64,000 nucleotides of DNA from Virgibacillus litoralis (GTDB taxonomy: Bacteria > Bacillota > Bacilli > Bacillales > Amphibacillaceae). Positions 24,683 through 33,255 of this stretch are shown piece after piece. Below the pieces are notes generated by a model, which was given only the letters and a program-made list of their open reading frames with translations, was not told the origin of the DNA and did no database searches. How positions within the stretch are numbered: position 1 is the stretch's first letter; the number at the start of each line of letters is the position of its first letter. Made by a program: the position numbers and the translations under genes. Location: the NCBI RefSeq assembly GCF_017873675.1, contig NZ_JAGGKK010000012.1:1-64000 (forward strand), read 5' to 3'.

Positions 24683-26110
24683 ATGATAGGTTCGATTATT
24701 AATGGTCAGGAGCGCACTACCAGCGAGAATACCAAGGCTGTTATAAACCCATATAACAATGAGAAAGTGGAAGAGATAGCGCTAGCTTCCCGGGATGATC
24801 TTGAGGATGCCATCACTAATTCATTTGATACGTTCCATAACACAATGAAAAGCCTGGCAGCACATGAGCGTTCTGATATTCTACGCAAAACTGCAGATTT
24901 ACTGGAAGAGAACACCGAAGAATTTGCACAAACAATTGTTAAAGAAGCTGGAAAACCAATTACGTTCAGCCGGAGTGAAGTCGGGCGTGCAGTCCAGGTT
25001 ATCCGCTTCGCATCAGAACAGGCAAAACACATATCTGGTGAGGTAGTTCCAATGGATGCAGCAATAGGCGGTGAAGGACGACTGGGATTAGTTAAACGAA
25101 TACCGCTCGGCGTTGTTGGCGCAATCACTCCCTTTAACTTTCCATTAAATTTATCACTGCACAAAATCGCACCAGCAATTGCTGCAGGAAATACCGTCAT
25201 TTTTAAACCAGCTGAAAAAACACCAATATCTGCTCATATGCTTACAAAATTATTTACAGAAGCTGGCCTCCCGGATGGTGTATTAAATCTTGTACTTGGA
25301 ACTGGTAAGGACGTCGGAGAACCACTTGTGCAACACGATAAAGTTCACAAAATATCATTCACGGGAAGCTTGCCCGTCGGCAGATCAATTAGAAAAACTG
25401 CCGGGCTAAAAAAGGTTACCCTTGAGCTTGGTTCGAACTCACCGAATATACTATTCGACGACACAGATGTAGAACAAGCGGTTAAGCTTTTAGTCAAAGG
25501 GGCCTTTGCTTTTTCAGGACAAGTATGTATTTCAGCACAGCGGGTTTATGTCCAGAAAAATATCTATGATCAGTTTCTGGAGCAATATGTTAAACAGACA
25601 AATGACTTAAAAATTGGAAACCCCAAGGATGAAGACACTGATATAGGGCCAATGATAAGTGAAGAAGAAGCAGAACGGGCCAAGCAATGGATTGACGATG
25701 CCGTAGAGAATGGGGCAACTATAGCAGCAGGCGGTGAACAAAACGGGACAATATTAACGCCCACTATCATGACAGATGTTGATAAAAACATGAAAATTAT
25801 CGCAGAAGAAGTATTCGCGCCGATTGTATCGGTCATTCCATTTGATACAGAAGATCAAGTAGTTGGCTTTTCCAATGACTCTATTTACGGGCTGCAGGCA
25901 GGTGTTTTTACAAAAGACCTGGACCGGGCATTGCGTGTTGCCGATAGTCTTGAAATGGGCGGCGTATGGATTAACGAAATATCAACATACCGCCAGGACA
26001 ATCACCCATATGGCGGTGTTAAACAAAGCGGTATCGGTAAGGAAGGCGTAAAATATGCTGTTGAAGATATGACCGAGTTGAAGTTTATCGGGATGAAATT
26101 GAAACAATAA
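24683..26110 (+). CDS. NAD(P)-dependent aldehyde dehydrogenase
   Basis: A 475-aa member of the ALDH superfamily. Seen: the Rossmann part with TPFNFPLNLSLHKIAPAIAAGN (about 150), the general base Glu in TLELGSNSPN (about 252), the nucleophilic Cys in GQVCISAQRV (about 283) and the C-terminal HPYGGVKQSGIGKEG loop. Asn rather than Gly in ELGSNSPN suggests the lactaldehyde/glyceraldehyde-type group. Strong AAGGAGGATATC before the ATG. Co-transcribed with the TPP enzyme upstream; terminator at 26126. Substrate uncertain. Confidence 0.88.
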   Translation: MIGSIINGQERTTSENTKAVINPYNNEKVEEIALASRDDLEDAITNSFDTFHNTMKSLAAHERSDILRKTADLLEENTEEFAQTIVKEAGKPITFSRSEVGRAVQVIRFASEQAKHISGEVVPMDAAIGGEGRLGLVKRIPLGVVGAITPFNFPLNLSLHKIAPAIAAGNTVIFKPAEKTPISAHMLTKLFTEAGLPDGVLNLVLGTGKDVGEPLVQHDKVHKISFTGSLPVGRSIRKTAGLKKVTLELGSNSPNILFDDTDVEQAVKLLVKGAFAFSGQVCISAQRVYVQKNIYDQFLEQYVKQTNDLKIGNPKDEDTDIGPMISEEEAERAKQWIDDAVENGATIAAGGEQNGTILTPTIMTDVDKNMKIIAEEVFAPIVSVIPFDTEDQVVGFSNDSIYGLQAGVFTKDLDRALRVADSLEMGGVWINEISTYRQDNHPYGGVKQSGIGKEGVKYAVEDMTELKFIGMKLKQ

Positions 26111-26125
26111 ATGTATAGTAGAGTG

Positions 26126-26166
26126 GAGCATTGGATTGCACAGGCGCAATTTAATGCTCTTTCTTT
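26126..26166 (+). terminator. Terminator of the TPP enzyme-ALDH operon
   Basis: GAGCATT plus ATTGC pair with GCAAT plus AATGCTC (26126-26159) around a small internal loop, followed by TTTCTTTT. Confidence 0.75.
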
Positions 26167-26202
26167 TGATGCAATAGGCTTTTGTTAATTGGAATTGTGA
26201 TA

Positions 26203-26351
26203 TATCGACCTGGAATGTGGTTTATCAACTTGGAATGCGGTATATCGACCGAGAAATCGGTTTATCAACTGGGAATTCGGTATATCAACCGGGAATTCGA
26301 GATATCGACTCAAAACGCCGTATATCAACCGCGAAATGCGGTATATCAACC
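26203..26351. repeat. Tandem repeat, 20-bp unit, about seven copies
   Basis: Units begin TATCAACC or TATCGACC and follow every 20 bp (the last complete one 21 bp): for example TATCAACTGGGAATTCGGTA. Most units are themselves partly palindromic (CCGAGAAATCGG, CCGCGAAATGCGG), so the array could form a string of small hairpins in RNA. It lies between two convergent terminators and is not coding. Confidence 0.85.
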
Positions 26352-26370
26352 AACCGAGATACAAGATTAA

Positions 26371-26417
26371 AAAAGCGGTTCAATCAAGGGGCTGCACTCC
26401 CCGATTGAACCACTTAT
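26371..26417 (-). terminator. Terminator of the beta-oxidation operon
   Basis: GGTTCAATC (26377-26385) pairs with GATTGAACC (26403-26411). An inner GGGG/CCCC pair strengthens the stem. The minus strand continues GCTTTTTTAATC. Confidence 0.8.
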
Positions 26418-26428
26418 TTATCAAAAGA

Positions 26429-28177
26429 TCAGCTGCTATACCCGTCGTCCTCATATATCCTCGCTGCAATACTCCTGTTTCGATTGATTGAGCCTGAGAA
26501 AGAATGACTCATGAGCATAGAATAAACCTGCTTTCTGATTACATCGTTATTTTCGAAGAGCTCCTGATCAAGCTGCCTTACTATGATCAGCACCTGGTTA
26601 TATGCTTCTTCAAGTGACGTTTCCATCAGCATTTCCTTTAGTGGTGCTTCACCTTTGGAATCTATTTCTTTTTTGGTACGCAGCACTGCTGACTCGGATG
26701 CATACAAGTGGATAGCCACGTCTGATAGTTTCATGAGGACTTCTTGCTGTGTTTCCAGCTGTTCGCCAAACTTCTGACGGGCAAGCTCTACTAGTACAAG
26801 ATACATCGCCCTTAAATCCTCGATTAGCTTTACGTGCTTATCCTGGCCATTGTGCTCCTCTTTCAACCGTTGAAAGGCATTCGTTACCGCTTGCTCGTAA
26901 GGTAGCTCTCCTTTCAGTGATTTTTTCAAAAACTGTCCTGTTAAGAGCAGTCGATTTACTTCATTCGTCCCTTCAAATATACGATTGATTCTAGAATCTC
27001 TGTATATCTGTTCAATCCGGTATTCGTTGATAAATCCTGCTCCGCCGTGTAGCTGAAGGCCTTCATCAGCAAGATAATCCAATGTCTCCGAGCCATATAC
27101 CTTACACACTGCACATTCCAGGGCATATTCCGATAAACCGGCCGCGACAACTCGTTTATCCGCCTCCTGGTCAAGTCCTTTCATTGCTTGCTCCAATAAT
27201 GCAGACGTTCTGTATTGCATTGATTCAGACGCATAAATTCGTGCTGCCATTTTTGCTATTTTTTCCTTGGAAGCTCCAAAGTCAGCAAGTGCTTGCTTGA
27301 ATTGCTTCCGTTCCTTAATATGGGATACGGTTTCTTTCAATGCATATTTGGATGCGCCGACACAGGCTGATCCAAGGTTAAACCGTCCAAGATTTAAGAC
27401 CGTAAACGCAATGATATGACCCCTGCCAATCTCTCCAAGCAGGTTTTCAACAGGGACTTCACAATCTTCTAAAATTACGGATCTTGTTGACGAGCCTTTA
27501 ATTCCCATCTTTTTCTCCTCGGGTCCAAGCTTCAATCCTGGAAAGTCTTTTTCCACGATAAAAGTAGTGAACTTTTCCCCATCTACTTTAGCATAAACAA
27601 TAAATGTATCCGAAAAAGAGGAGTTCGTAATATATATTTTCGTACCATTTAACAGGTAATGTGTTTTTGCTTCGTTCAGGACTGCAGTTGTCTTCCCTGA
27701 CATCGCATCAGACCCTGCTTCAGGCTCTGTTAAACAGTAAGCACCAATATATTCTCCGCTTGCAAGTTTAGGAAGATACTTTTCTTTCTGCTCGGTTGTA
27801 CCGTAATAGGTAATTGGCAGTGTTGCAATACAGGTATGATTGGAGTGTGCTACGCCATAGCTTCCAGTCCGTCCAATCTGCTCCCCGACAATACCTTTGC
27901 TAATCTTATCTAGTCCTAAGCCTCCAAATTCTTCCGGGATGCTGTGGGCAAGCAGTCCAAGATCTCCCGCCTTCTTCATCAGGTCAACGACAACATTAAA
28001 CTGCTGTGCTTCAATCTCTTCGTGACGTGGTTCAACCTCTTTAATGGCAAATTGCTGTGCTGTCTTTTCAATCATCTTATGTTCGTCCGTTAAATCTTCC
28101 GGGAAAAACGCTTCATTCGCTTCTATCTGATTAACTAAGTAAGAACCACCATAATTTCCGGTTTTAATAGTTGCCAA
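26429..28177 (-). CDS. fadE: Acyl-CoA dehydrogenase, FadE-like
   Basis: About 582 aa, the long form of acyl-CoA dehydrogenase with an extra C-terminal domain, as FadE of B. subtilis. It shows the FAD/acyl-CoA signatures YCLTEPEAGSDAMSGKTTA (about 150) and the C-terminal LQLHGGAGFINEYRIEQIYR, then RINRIFEGTNEVNR with the catalytic Glu in FEGT. It carries out the first oxidation of fatty-acyl-CoA. Last gene of the operon, 14 nt after the hydratase. TTG 28177 has GGGAGAG 8 nt upstream; GTG 28186 would abut that site. The family is firm; the gene name is by homology. Confidence 0.88.
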   Translation of the reverse strand: MATIKTGNYGGSYLVNQIEANEAFFPEDLTDEHKMIEKTAQQFAIKEVEPRHEEIEAQQFNVVVDLMKKAGDLGLLAHSIPEEFGGLGLDKISKGIVGEQIGRTGSYGVAHSNHTCIATLPITYYGTTEQKEKYLPKLASGEYIGAYCLTEPEAGSDAMSGKTTAVLNEAKTHYLLNGTKIYITNSSFSDTFIVYAKVDGEKFTTFIVEKDFPGLKLGPEEKKMGIKGSSTRSVILEDCEVPVENLLGEIGRGHIIAFTVLNLGRFNLGSACVGASKYALKETVSHIKERKQFKQALADFGASKEKIAKMAARIYASESMQYRTSALLEQAMKGLDQEADKRVVAAGLSEYALECAVCKVYGSETLDYLADEGLQLHGGAGFINEYRIEQIYRDSRINRIFEGTNEVNRLLLTGQFLKKSLKGELPYEQAVTNAFQRLKEEHNGQDKHVKLIEDLRAMYLVLVELARQKFGEQLETQQEVLMKLSDVAIHLYASESAVLRTKKEIDSKGEAPLKEMLMETSLEEAYNQVLIIVRQLDQELFENNDVIRKQVYSMLMSHSFSGSINRNRSIAARIYEDDGYSS

Positions 28178-28191
28178 ATTATTCACTCTCC

Positions 28192-28971
28192 CTATTGATG
28201 CTTAAAGTTCGCTTTTCTTTTTTCAATAAATGCCTGTACACCTTCTTTAACATCATCGGTTTGAAAGACATCTGTAAAGAGAGTTGCCTCTAGGTCAATG
28301 CCATCCTTTAGGTTCATTTCTATTCCTTCGTCGACGGCTTGTTTAATTCTTGATAGTGACTGGAGTGATTTGTCAGCAATTTGATTTGCTAGATTCATAG
28401 CCTTATTCAGCCCATCACCAGTTGGAACAACATGATTCACCAAGCCTATTTTCTCGGCTGCATCTGCCGTAATCGGTTCGCCGGTAAACATAAGCTCTTT
28501 GGCTTTTGCTTCTCCAACAAGTCGGGGCAGTCTTTGGGTTCCACCGCCACCCGGGAACAAGCCAAGCTTTACTTCCGGAAGACCTATTGTCGTATGTTCC
28601 TCGGCAATACGAATATCAAAAGTTAATGCAAGTTCACAGCCACCGCCAAAGGTAAGTCCGTCAAGTACCGCAATTGTTGGCTTTGGCAAGTTGTCCAGAT
28701 TATTTAACATGTTATGCATTTCCATCACACCTGAACGCATATCAGGATTTCCGATCATGTTTGGAAATTCCTTTATATCCGCTCCAGCCATGAATGCCTT
28801 CGTTCCAGCAGTAGTAAGTACAACACATACCACTTCTGGATCGGCTTCCACCTTTTCTGTAACCTCTTTTAACTCTTGTTGTACCTGTTGTCCCATTACA
28901 TTTAATGGTGGATTATCAATCGTTATCACCGCAATACCATTTTCTTTTTTAAAGGAAACAAGTTGTCCCAT
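28192..28971 (-). CDS. Enoyl-CoA hydratase
   Basis: A 259-aa crotonase-fold protein. The oxyanion-hole segments are KAFMAGADIKEF (about 65) and the LDGLTFGGGCELALTFDIRI block (about 104). The catalytic glutamates of the crotonase family are at GLPEVKLGLFPGGGGTQRLPR (E in LPEV, about 131) and near GGGCE. It hydrates trans-2-enoyl-CoA to 3-hydroxyacyl-CoA. Its ATG directly follows the stop of the dehydrogenase upstream, with AGGGGAG inside that gene, so the two are translationally linked. Operon order: dehydrogenase, hydratase, FadE. Confidence 0.9.
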   Translation of the reverse strand: MGQLVSFKKENGIAVITIDNPPLNVMGQQVQQELKEVTEKVEADPEVVCVVLTTAGTKAFMAGADIKEFPNMIGNPDMRSGVMEMHNMLNNLDNLPKPTIAVLDGLTFGGGCELALTFDIRIAEEHTTIGLPEVKLGLFPGGGGTQRLPRLVGEAKAKELMFTGEPITADAAEKIGLVNHVVPTGDGLNKAMNLANQIADKSLQSLSRIKQAVDEGIEMNLKDGIDLEATLFTDVFQTDDVKEGVQAFIEKRKANFKHQ

Positions 28972-29850
28972 TTATTTCTCCCCTTTCGTATAGTCATACC
29001 AGCCCTTACCTGTTTTTCTGCCAAGATTTCCTGCTTTCACCTTTTCCTCTACCGATTTTGCCGGTTTGTCTTTTGGATCTCCTGTTTCCTGATAAAGCTG
29101 GAGGTTTGCATAATATCCAACATCAATTCCAGACAGATCCATCAACTCGAATGGTCCAATCGGATGTTTTAAAGCCTTTTTGGTTATCAAATCAATTGCT
29201 TCAAAATCCGCATAGCCTTCCTCGTACAAGTAAAGCGCTTCTTTTGATATGGCAAATAGCAGACGATTTGCTATAAAACCATAGATTTCTTTTTCCAATA
29301 GCACTCCGGTCCAGCCAATCTGCTCGCAAAAATTCATTGCTGTTTGTGCAGTTTCATCTGACGTTTGATCACTTTTAACCACTTCCACACAATCCATTAC
29401 AAGCGGTGGAAAAAAGAAATGCATATTTAGTACTTTGTCAGACCTTGTTGTTACCTCAGCTAGCTTGGAATTGACTATTGTTGAGCTATTTGTTGCCAGT
29501 ATAGCTTTTTGCGGTGCAAGCTTTTCCAGTTCGGAAAATACTTCTCGTTTTACGTCCAGTTTTTCAACTACTGCTTCAATAACCAAGTCGGCATCCTGCA
29601 CAGCTGCTTTTAGACTTGTTGTCGTGTGAAGACTAGCAAAAGCAGCGTTCTTCTTTTCCTCAGTAATTTTTTCCTTATTCACCCATTTTACCATGTGCCC
29701 TTCCAACTGCTCTTTCGCTTTGTCCAGTGCGCTTTCCTGAATATCCTGCAGATGTGTTTCAAACCCTCCAAGTGCACTAAGCATGGCAATTTGATGACCC
29801 ATGGAACCTGATCCAATAACTGCAACCTTATGTATCGTTTTGTTCGTCAT
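28972..29850 (-). CDS. 3-hydroxyacyl-CoA (3-hydroxybutyryl-CoA) dehydrogenase
   Basis: A 292-aa stand-alone 3-hydroxyacyl-CoA dehydrogenase. The NAD site is VIGSGSMGHQIAMLSALGG (about 10-28). The catalytic His lies in NMHFFFPPLVMDCVEVV (about 142) and is followed by the family's Glu-containing segment. The C-terminal domain has NRLLFAISKEAL and HPIGPFELMDLSGIDV. The length agrees with MmgB/Hbd-type enzymes rather than the large fused FadN. ATG with AAGGAGGAA 8 nt upstream. A TetR-type palindrome lies just before that site, so it can be regulated apart from the ligase upstream. Confidence 0.9.
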   Translation of the reverse strand: MTNKTIHKVAVIGSGSMGHQIAMLSALGGFETHLQDIQESALDKAKEQLEGHMVKWVNKEKITEEKKNAAFASLHTTTSLKAAVQDADLVIEAVVEKLDVKREVFSELEKLAPQKAILATNSSTIVNSKLAEVTTRSDKVLNMHFFFPPLVMDCVEVVKSDQTSDETAQTAMNFCEQIGWTGVLLEKEIYGFIANRLLFAISKEALYLYEEGYADFEAIDLITKKALKHPIGPFELMDLSGIDVGYYANLQLYQETGDPKDKPAKSVEEKVKAGNLGRKTGKGWYDYTKGEK

Positions 29851-29865
29851 AGATTTATTCCTCCT

Positions 29866-29885
29866 TACTAACCAACTAGTTAGTA
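29866..29885. promoter_or_regulatory. TetR-type operator before the dehydrogenase-hydratase-FadE genes
   Basis: TACTAACCAACTAGTTAGTA is a palindrome with 7-bp arms (TACTAAC / GTTAGTA). A related TACTAACCGGATAGTA lies before the second acyl-CoA operon at 38109-38124. A TetR regulator is encoded between them at 35483-36046. Confidence 0.6.
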
Positions 29886-29899
29886 TGTTTAATGTAAGA

Positions 29900-29941
29900 G
29901 GGAGCTAATAGGGCGCTTCAATACACCCTATTACCTCCAGT
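29900..29941 (-). terminator. Hairpin after the acyl-CoA ligase gene
   Basis: AATAGGGCG and CACCCTATT with flanking GGAG/CTCC pairs form a stem in the gap between the ligase and the dehydrogenase. There is no clear T-run, so it may attenuate rather than end transcription. Confidence 0.4.
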
Positions 29942-29944
29942 TAC

Positions 29945-31558
29945 TTATTTCTGTAAACTTTCATCTCTAATTGCCCGTCGTAAAATCTTTCCTACATTTG
30001 TCTTTGGAAGTTCATCCCGGAATTCGACTACCCGCGGCACTTTATAGGACGCCATATTTTCTTTGCAATATGCGATAAGCTCTTCTTCATCACATTGCTT
30101 GCCATCTTTTAATACAACAACTGCTTTGACGGTTTCTCCCCGATATGCATCAGGGATGCCAACAACAACCGCTTCCTGGACGGCTGGATGCTCATAAATA
30201 ACCTCTTCCACATCCCGAGGATAAATATTAAACCCACTTGCAATAATCAGGTCCTTTTTACGATCAACAATATAGGCATAGCCATCTTCGTCCATACGGG
30301 CAATGTCTCCTGTGTATAACCAGCCATCACGAAGCGTGTTGGCCGTTTCTTCCGGCATATTCCAGTATCCCTTCATTACTTGTGGACCCCGAATGACTAT
30401 TTCGCCAGTTTCGCCAACAGGGACTTCCTCAGTTCCCTCTGCTAAATCAACAATTTTGTAGTCAGTAGACGGGATTCCTATGCCGATACTGCCTGGTTTT
30501 CTCTCGGCAAAAAACGGGTTACAGTGTGTAACTGGTGCACTCTCTGAAAGACCGTAACCTTCCAGGATTTTAGCCCCGGTTTTTTCTTCAAAAGAACGCA
30601 GTAATTCACCTGGCATTGGAGCACTGCCACTGTTACAAATACGTATGCTGTCAATTCCATACTCTTCTGCTTTTGGATGACTTGTTAATGCTACATACAT
30701 CGTCGGAACCCCAGGGAACGAGGTTGGCTTCAAGTCTTTGATCGTTTGCAGCACTTCCTCCAACTCGAATTTTGGCAGCATGATACTTAGTGATCCGGTG
30801 TAAATGGAAAGATTCATGCAGGCTGTCATCCCAAACACATGAAAAAGAGGTATTACCGTCAGATAGCGGTCTTTCCCGGACTGAATTTCGTCTTTAAAAT
30901 ATTCATAGACTTGCAGCGTATTCGTCAATATATTACGGTGTGTAAGCATAACTCCCTTTGAACGTCCTGTCGTTCCACCAGTATATTGCAGTACAGCCAA
31001 ATCTTCTTTCGGATCAATTTCTACCGGCTCGGGTGGTCGCTGGGCTTGTTTCAGAAAAGCTGTGAATCCCACTGCTATGCTATCTTCGGTGTCTCGTCCT
31101 TCGAGGTTTACTTTTATCACGCGCTTAACAGATGTGTTATCAATAATTTGGTTCAAGACGGGAAGTAATGGTTCATAGATAACGATTGTTTCTGCTCCTG
31201 AATCGGTTAATATATGCTCAAGTTCTTTTCCAACGAGCATCGGATTCACCTGTGTAACTGTTCCACCGGCTTGTAGCGTTCCATAATAACTTATGACGTA
31301 ATGCGGGCAGTTTGGAAGCATGAGAGCTACGCGATCTCCCTTATTAATGCCATTGCCATCTTGCTGAAGAGACGAAGCGAATGCTCCTGTTTGTGTTCCA
31401 AGTTCCTTATAGGTGATTTCTTTTCCATAAAAATAAAGTGCTTGATGATCCCCATAATTGGCAATTGCATTCTTTAGCATATCTGGGACCGAGTCGTTGG
31501 GTATTTCTAGCTCCTTCTTAATATGCTCCGGGTAGTGCTTTAACCATGTTTTATTCAT
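29945..31558 (-). CDS. Long-chain fatty acid-CoA ligase
   Basis: About 537 aa, ANL superfamily. Seen: the P-loop YTGGTTGRSKGVMLTHRN (about 178), the GYGLSES motif (about 315), YTGDIARMDEDGY (about 405) and the C-terminal lysine motif PKTNVGKILRR (about 515). It activates fatty acids to acyl-CoA through an acyl-AMP and feeds both catabolic blocks nearby. ATG at 31558 follows GGGGAGGAA; a longer frame without a binding site exists upstream. A cre site lies just upstream, so glucose repression by CcpA is likely, as for the B. subtilis fatty acid degradation genes. Confidence 0.9.
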   Translation of the reverse strand: MNKTWLKHYPEHIKKELEIPNDSVPDMLKNAIANYGDHQALYFYGKEITYKELGTQTGAFASSLQQDGNGINKGDRVALMLPNCPHYVISYYGTLQAGGTVTQVNPMLVGKELEHILTDSGAETIVIYEPLLPVLNQIIDNTSVKRVIKVNLEGRDTEDSIAVGFTAFLKQAQRPPEPVEIDPKEDLAVLQYTGGTTGRSKGVMLTHRNILTNTLQVYEYFKDEIQSGKDRYLTVIPLFHVFGMTACMNLSIYTGSLSIMLPKFELEEVLQTIKDLKPTSFPGVPTMYVALTSHPKAEEYGIDSIRICNSGSAPMPGELLRSFEEKTGAKILEGYGLSESAPVTHCNPFFAERKPGSIGIGIPSTDYKIVDLAEGTEEVPVGETGEIVIRGPQVMKGYWNMPEETANTLRDGWLYTGDIARMDEDGYAYIVDRKKDLIIASGFNIYPRDVEEVIYEHPAVQEAVVVGIPDAYRGETVKAVVVLKDGKQCDEEELIAYCKENMASYKVPRVVEFRDELPKTNVGKILRRAIRDESLQK

Positions 31559-31578
31559 TAGTATTCCTCCCCTTAATT

Positions 31579-31592
31579 TGGTAACGCTTACA
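31579..31592 (-). promoter_or_regulatory. cre site (CcpA) before the acyl-CoA ligase
   Basis: The minus strand reads TGTAAGCGTTACCA, which fits all positions of the cre consensus TGWAARCGYTWNCW. It lies about 20 nt before the ligase start codon. Confidence 0.7.
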
Positions 31593-31670
31593 TTAAACTT
31601 ATTCGTTATTTGCATATTTTACGATAGGCTGTTATATAAAAGTTTCTTGTTAAATGCAGAAAATTACTAA

Positions 31671-31822
31671 AGTGCTATGACACCGCTCCGGAAATACACT
31701 TCGCTTTCCGCGGGCAACGCTTCAGCTTCCTCGGAAGCAAAAACCGCTTCCTGCGGGATCTTCAGCTGTTGCTATTCCCGCAGGAGTCTCCGTGTATTTC
31801 CTCCGCTGGGTTTTGTGTCACT
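31671..31822. repeat. Palindromic dispersed repeat (GC-rich), copy A
   Basis: It starts GTGCTATGACACCGCTCCGG and continues through CAACGCTTCAGCTTCCTC to GTGTATTTCCTCCGCTGGG. The outer parts are complementary. The same element lies inverted at 59054-59259 with long identical blocks. Non-coding; typical of the repeated intergenic palindromes of this group of bacilli. Confidence 0.75.
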
Positions 31823-31854
31823 ATATTTTTTAACCATTTAAACCAGCAATTGGA

Positions 31855-31955
31855 ATCATGCGAGACTCCTGTGGGACAGCGAGGAGGCCACTGAAAAACT
31901 ATCTCGTGCTGTTCCTGTAGGAGTCTGTGTATTCTGCCTCCACTGATAGAGATTT
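31855..31955. repeat. Partial related repeat
   Basis: ATGCGAGACTCCTGTGGGAC, GAGGAGGC and TAGGAGTCTGTGTATTCTGC are rearranged parts of the same GC-rich repeat family. It seems to be a decayed copy. Confidence 0.5.
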
Positions 31956-32011
31956 CCTGATTAATAAGCAGTTATATTCCATAAGATTAACGGTTCGTAG
32001 AGTTATTCTAA

Positions 32012-32132
32012 GCTGCGGAAAAATGCGAGACTCCTATGGAAACGGAACAGTCTGAAGACCCCGCAACGAGCGGTTTTTGCTCGTGAGGAGGCTGAAGCGT
32101 TCCCCATGGAAAGCGAGTATTTTTCCGCAGCG
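32012..32132. repeat. Palindromic dispersed repeat, copy B
   Basis: GCTGCGGAAAAAT at the left pairs exactly with ATTTTTCCGCAGC at the right. Inside are AGACTCCTATGGAAACG, GAGGAGGCTGAAGCG and a small hairpin CAACGAGCGG/GCTCGTG. No gene lies in 31616-32254; the gap consists largely of these repeats. Confidence 0.7.
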
Positions 32133-32254
32133 TTGGATTAGCACTCATCTTATAAAGGATGAAAGGAAACTATCATAAATTGTTGTCAAAGGTTAGATCA
32201 ACTACGAAGACTAATATGCAACAAATCCTCCAAGAAAAGTTCCCTACGATGATA

Positions 32255-33229
32255 CTACGGAATTAAAACAAGTTTTCCTTTTGTTTTTCTTCCCTGCATT
32301 AAAGCATGAACATTTGCGGCATCTGCTAATGGGTATGTTCCGCCTACCGTTAGTTTTAGCTCTCCTTTTTGTACATATATTAAAAGTTCACTTAGACTAT
32401 TTTGAAAAAGCTTTGGCTTTCGCATGATTTGCGGCAGGAAAAATCCTACAACAGATTGATTACGTTTCATTAGTGCACCTGGGTAAAATTTTGCCTGTTC
32501 ACCACTTGCTGCTCCATAGATAACCAGACGGCCAAATGGCGCTAAACATTCAATCGTTTTATGAAAAACTTCACCTCCGACCATTTCCAGTGCAACATCA
32601 ACACCTTCTCCACCCGTTAATTCGCGAACCTCTAATTCCCAGTCATCCTTGGTATAATCAACAGCATGATCTGCACCCATCTTCTTCGCAAACGCCAATT
32701 TCTCCTCGTTACTGGCAGTTGCGATTACCTTTCCTGCTCCAAATAACTTTGCAAGCTGGACAGCCAACGAACCAACCCCACCAGCAGCTGCATGGACAAG
32801 AACCGTCTCACCTTCTTCTAATCGGCCCATCGTTTTTAAGATGTGATAGGCACTCAATCCTTGTAAGGGAAGTGCGACTGCACGTTCAAATTCCACACCA
32901 TCCGGAACAGGAATTACTGATGCTGCCGGTACGACTGCATATTCAGCATAGCCTCCAGATTCAATTAGTGCGACAACCCTTGCACCTTTTTGTATACTTT
33001 TTACATTGGAACCAACTTCGCTGACCACCCCTGCTACCTCTGCACCTGGGATGAACGGAAGATTAGTTGGTACTACATATTGACCCTCACGCCTGGCAGT
33101 GTCTGCATAATTAACACCAACCGCTTGTACTTCAATTAATACATCATCTTCGCTGAATGCTGGTGCTTTTGTATCAATAACCTCCAGCACATCTGGTCCA
33201 CCATATTCGTTAAATTGTACTGCTTTCAT
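32255..33229 (-). CDS. NADPH:quinone oxidoreductase-like MDR enzyme
   Basis: A 324-aa zinc-free medium-chain reductase. It starts MKAVQFNEYGGPDVLEV, has the cofactor motif VHAAAGGVGSLAVQLAKLFG (about 145-163) and lacks the structural zinc cysteines. Such enzymes reduce quinones or enoyl/acryloyl-type double bonds with NADPH. It lies 26 nt after the ComB-like gene, as the last gene of the second acyl-CoA operon, so an enoyl-type substrate is plausible. ATG with ATGGAGGA upstream. The family is firm; the substrate is inferred. Confidence 0.85.
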   Translation of the reverse strand: MKAVQFNEYGGPDVLEVIDTKAPAFSEDDVLIEVQAVGVNYADTARREGQYVVPTNLPFIPGAEVAGVVSEVGSNVKSIQKGARVVALIESGGYAEYAVVPAASVIPVPDGVEFERAVALPLQGLSAYHILKTMGRLEEGETVLVHAAAGGVGSLAVQLAKLFGAGKVIATASNEEKLAFAKKMGADHAVDYTKDDWELEVRELTGGEGVDVALEMVGGEVFHKTIECLAPFGRLVIYGAASGEQAKFYPGALMKRNQSVVGFFLPQIMRKPKLFQNSLSELLIYVQKGELKLTVGGTYPLADAANVHALMQGRKTKGKLVLIP

Positions 33230-33255
33230 AACTATAGCAATCCTCCATATAAAAT

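Noticed and set aside
26203-26351. CRISPR array
   Set aside because: The repeats are contiguous with no spacers, units are only 20 bp and no cas gene is near.
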